Source: Prado023 sp964638055 (GTDB lineage Bacteria > Actinomycetota > Actinomycetes > S36-B12 > CAIYMF01). Taken from it: a stretch of DNA of 7,596 nt. Position 1 is the stretch's first letter, and every line of letters begins with the position of its first letter. The stretch is taken from assembly GCA_964638055.1 (NCBI GenBank), contig CAZWXF010000117.1, positions 1-7,596 on the forward strand, given 5' to 3'. The position numbers and the translations under genes were made by a program. This document shows positions 6,460 to 7,596 of this stretch, piece by piece. The notes beneath the pieces are model-generated. The model was not told where the DNA came from and made no database searches. It saw only the letters and a program-made list of their open reading frames with translations.

Positions 6460-6502
6460 CCGAGGCTCACCAGGCCAGGGCTGATCAGCCCGAGGCTCAC
6501 CA
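6460..6502. repeat. 13-bp direct repeat flanking a palindrome at the phosphatase 3' end
   Basis: CCGAGGCTCACCA occurs at 6460-6472 and again at 6490-6502, exactly 30 bp apart. The second copy overlaps the last Trp codon and the stop codon of the phosphatase. The sequence between the copies contains the palindrome GGGCTGATCAGCCC. The phosphatase C-terminus therefore sits inside a small duplication. Confidence 0.75.
6478..6491 (-). terminator. Candidate terminator hairpin after the phosphatase gene
   Basis: GGGCTGATCAGCCC is a perfect 14-bp palindrome starting 5 nt after the phosphatase stop. As RNA it can form a 5-bp GGGCT/AGCCC stem with a GAUC loop. No U-run follows, which is common for weak or non-canonical actinobacterial terminators. 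Because it also contains TGATCA, shared with the array upstream of bioA, it could instead be a protein-binding site. Confidence 0.3.
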
Positions 6503-7423
6503 AGATGTGCGGCCGGCGTCCAGGGTCTCTCCCCGGGTGGTCACGAACGCCCAGCTGAAGCCGTTCGAGCGCAGGCGCAGGTCCAGCACGCCGTTCCTGG
6601 TGCAGTTGAAGTACTTGCTCCACGTCCGGCCCGGGTTCGTCGCGTCGCATCGCAGCTCAGCCCCGCCGGTGCCCACGACGAACGCCGGCAGCGAGGTCGC
6701 CCTGCCCTTCACCGGGATCGTCATGCGCTCGTAGTCGTGGTCATGTCCCCACACAAGGAGCTTGACGTCGCTGTCCTTGCGAACGATGTCGTACAGGCCC
6801 TTGACGGCCTTCGTGTCGGCGTGATGGCCGCGGCTGTACCTGGCGCTGTGCCACATCACGAGGGTCGGCGTGCCGTTGTGCTTGCGCAGCGTCCGCTTCA
6901 GCCAGGCGCGCTGCTTGGAGCTCTTCGGCTTCTCGGAGTCCACGCCGATGACACGCCAGCCGCCCACTCTGCGCGACCAGTACAGCGCGCCGGTCTCGCC
7001 GAAGTACGCGCGGTAGCCCGCGGCCTTCTTCGTCTTGTACTCGTGGTTGCCCGGGACAGGCAGCCAGATGGACCGGAAGGACTTCCAGTCCGGGTCGAAG
7101 TACTCCGCGAACTCCTTCGTCGTGCCCTTCTCGTACGCCACGTCGCCGGCCAGCAGGAGACGGGACGGCGCCAGGGCCCTGGTCACGGCGGCAACCTGAT
7201 CGTCAACGCCGCCCTTGCGCGCGATGTCTCCGACCGCGACCACATGGGTTCCGCCACCAGTGGCCCCGATCGGTCGTACTGCGATCGGCTCCGCTGCCGT
7301 CGACTGGGCGGTGAGCTCGGTGGCTTCGGGTGCGCTCGCGGGCGCGCCCTGCGCGACGGCCCCCACAGCGAGCAACGACCCCAGGACCAGGACGATGGGC
7401 CACTGGCGGCGCGCCGCATTCAC
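6497..7423 (-). CDS. Secreted metallophosphoesterase, purple-acid-phosphatase-like (308 aa)
   Basis: A calcineurin-like phosphoesterase predicted to act outside the membrane on phosphate esters; the substrate is unknown. The N-terminus (NAARRQWPIVLVLGSLLAVGAVAQGAPASA) has a basic start, a hydrophobic core and small residues near 26-31, fitting a signal peptide. The five metal-binding blocks are in order: GDIA (D66), GDVAY (D94, Y97), PGNHEY (N126, H127), VMWHSARYS (H192) and GHDHDYER (H227, H229). GDxxY and the final GHxHxYER are typical of purple acid phosphatases. There is no fibronectin-like N-terminal domain; only the catalytic domain is present. C259 and C274 could form a disulfide. The frame is open to 7594, but GTG at 7423 is chosen because it begins the signal peptide directly and sits where a leaderless transcript would start; the longer form would add 57 non-hydrophobic residues encoded partly by repeat DNA. 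It has no evident link to biotin. Confidence 0.9.
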   Translation of the reverse strand: MNAARRQWPIVLVLGSLLAVGAVAQGAPASAPEATELTAQSTAAEPIAVRPIGATGGGTHVVAVGDIARKGGVDDQVAAVTRALAPSRLLLAGDVAYEKGTTKEFAEYFDPDWKSFRSIWLPVPGNHEYKTKKAAGYRAYFGETGALYWSRRVGGWRVIGVDSEKPKSSKQRAWLKRTLRKHNGTPTLVMWHSARYSRGHHADTKAVKGLYDIVRKDSDVKLLVWGHDHDYERMTIPVKGRATSLPAFVVGTGGAELRCDATNPGRTWSKYFNCTRNGVLDLRLRSNGFSWAFVTTRGETLDAGRTSW

Positions 7424-7430
7424 CCGCCCA

Positions 7431-7436
7431 ACACTA
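7431..7436 (-). promoter_or_regulatory. Putative -10 element for the phosphatase, leaderless start
   Basis: On the minus strand TAGTGT fits the actinobacterial TANNNT pattern. Seven nucleotides separate it from the GTG start, so a transcript starting at the G of GTG would be leaderless. This fits the lack of a good Shine-Dalgarno sequence (only GGGCGG abuts the start). No recognisable -35 is seen 16-18 nt upstream, so the call is tentative. Confidence 0.4.
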
Positions 7437-7550
7437 GGGCCTGCCTCCAATGTGTGAGCGTGGTCCCTGGGTTCGATCGGGGCATGTCGCGTAATGGCTG
7501 CGCTGTCTGATGCCCACTCGTGCTGGGCTGGCCTGGTCAGGCTTGAGGAC

Positions 7551-7596
7551 GTCGAACCCAGTCGACACCAACGCCGGTCGAACCCAGTCGACACCA
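7551..7596. repeat. 26-bp direct repeat at the right edge, related to the 39-bp array
   Basis: GTCGAACCCAGTCGACACCA occurs at 7551-7570 and, identical over all 20 bases, at 7577-7596, separated by ACGCCG. The array may continue beyond the window. Each copy has GTCGA/TCGAC arms around ACCCAG. It aligns with the core of the 2023-2170 array (GGTCGAGCCCGTCGAGACCA), differing by two substitutions and one inserted base, so both probably belong to one dispersed intergenic repeat family. Confidence 0.8.

Larger units (their letters stand above)
6170..6496. promoter_or_regulatory. Gene-free region between the phosphatase and the bio operon
   Basis: About 327 bp that must end phosphatase transcription and start the bio operon. 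I see no convincing gene in it. From the phosphatase end it holds a 13-bp direct repeat (6460-6472 and 6490-6502) around the palindrome GGGCTGATCAGCCC, a GC-rich block able to fold in several ways (GGCAGCC at 6393-6399 with GGCTGCC at 6432-6438, and GCGCGCC-type arms between 6413 and 6455), a second palindrome CCTGATCAGG (6300-6309), then the repeat array at 6197-6270. I could not assign a clear -35/-10 pair for bioA; the A/T-richest spot, around the two TGATCA units at 6201-6221, is the likeliest place for a -10. Confidence 0.5.

Noticed and set aside
6170..6496. Riboswitch or tRNA in the bioA upstream region
   Set aside because: No cloverleaf or known aptamer pattern could be recognised; the GC-rich inverted arms overlap and are mutually exclusive.
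6402..6650. Short minus-strand frame across the phosphatase end and spacer
   Set aside because: It overlaps the phosphatase C-terminus in another frame, has no good start signal, and its apparent repeats come from the 13-bp DNA duplication.
7424..7594. Upstream extension of the phosphatase by 57 residues
   Set aside because: It would put a long hydrophilic, partly repeat-encoded stretch before the signal peptide; GTG at 7423 has a plausible leaderless promoter.

Overview
The window is very GC-rich DNA. Its codon use, its GTG starts and its family of TCGA-containing intergenic repeats suggest an actinobacterium, probably of the Micrococcales or Propionibacteriales type; the sequence alone does not fix the genus. 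Every gene I can support lies on the minus strand, so transcription runs from high to low coordinates.

Layout in the direction of transcription. (1) 7423-6497 encodes a secreted purple-acid-phosphatase-like metallophosphoesterase with a possible leaderless start. It is preceded by a 26-bp direct repeat at the window edge (7551-7596). (2) 6496-6170 is a gene-free stretch of about 330 bp. It holds a candidate terminator, several TGATCA palindromes and an array of five 14-15-bp units just upstream of bioA. (3) 6169 to the left edge is a compact biotin operon: bioA; one 836-residue protein that fuses a cytochrome P450 to BioF; a small Cys-rich ORF built on a 39-bp tandem repeat; bioD; bioB; and the start of a small Cys-rich protein matching the biotin synthase auxiliary family (BsaP), cut off by the window.

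How the genes work together. BioF (KAPA synthase), BioA (DAPA aminotransferase), BioD (dethiobiotin synthetase) and BioB (biotin synthase) are the four classical late steps, and BsaP would support BioB. No BioC, BioH, BioW or BioZ is visible, so the window shows none of the usual pimelate-forming enzymes. The P450 fused to the N-terminus of BioF is a natural candidate for that job, by analogy with Bacillus subtilis BioI (P450BioI), which cleaves long acyl-ACP chains to pimeloyl-ACP. If so, a single polypeptide would make the pimeloyl thioester and condense it with alanine. The P450 substrate is inferred, not shown.

Translation looks tightly coupled: GTGA overlap between bioA and P450-bioF, ATGA overlap between P450-bioF and the repeat ORF, GTGA overlap between the repeat ORF and bioD, and an 8-nt gap between bioB and bsaP. 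Only bioD-bioB has a real spacer (115 nt, with a small hairpin). The most interesting items are the P450-BioF fusion, the frame-preserving repeat ORF that bridges bioF and bioD, and the TGATCA repeat array in front of bioA.
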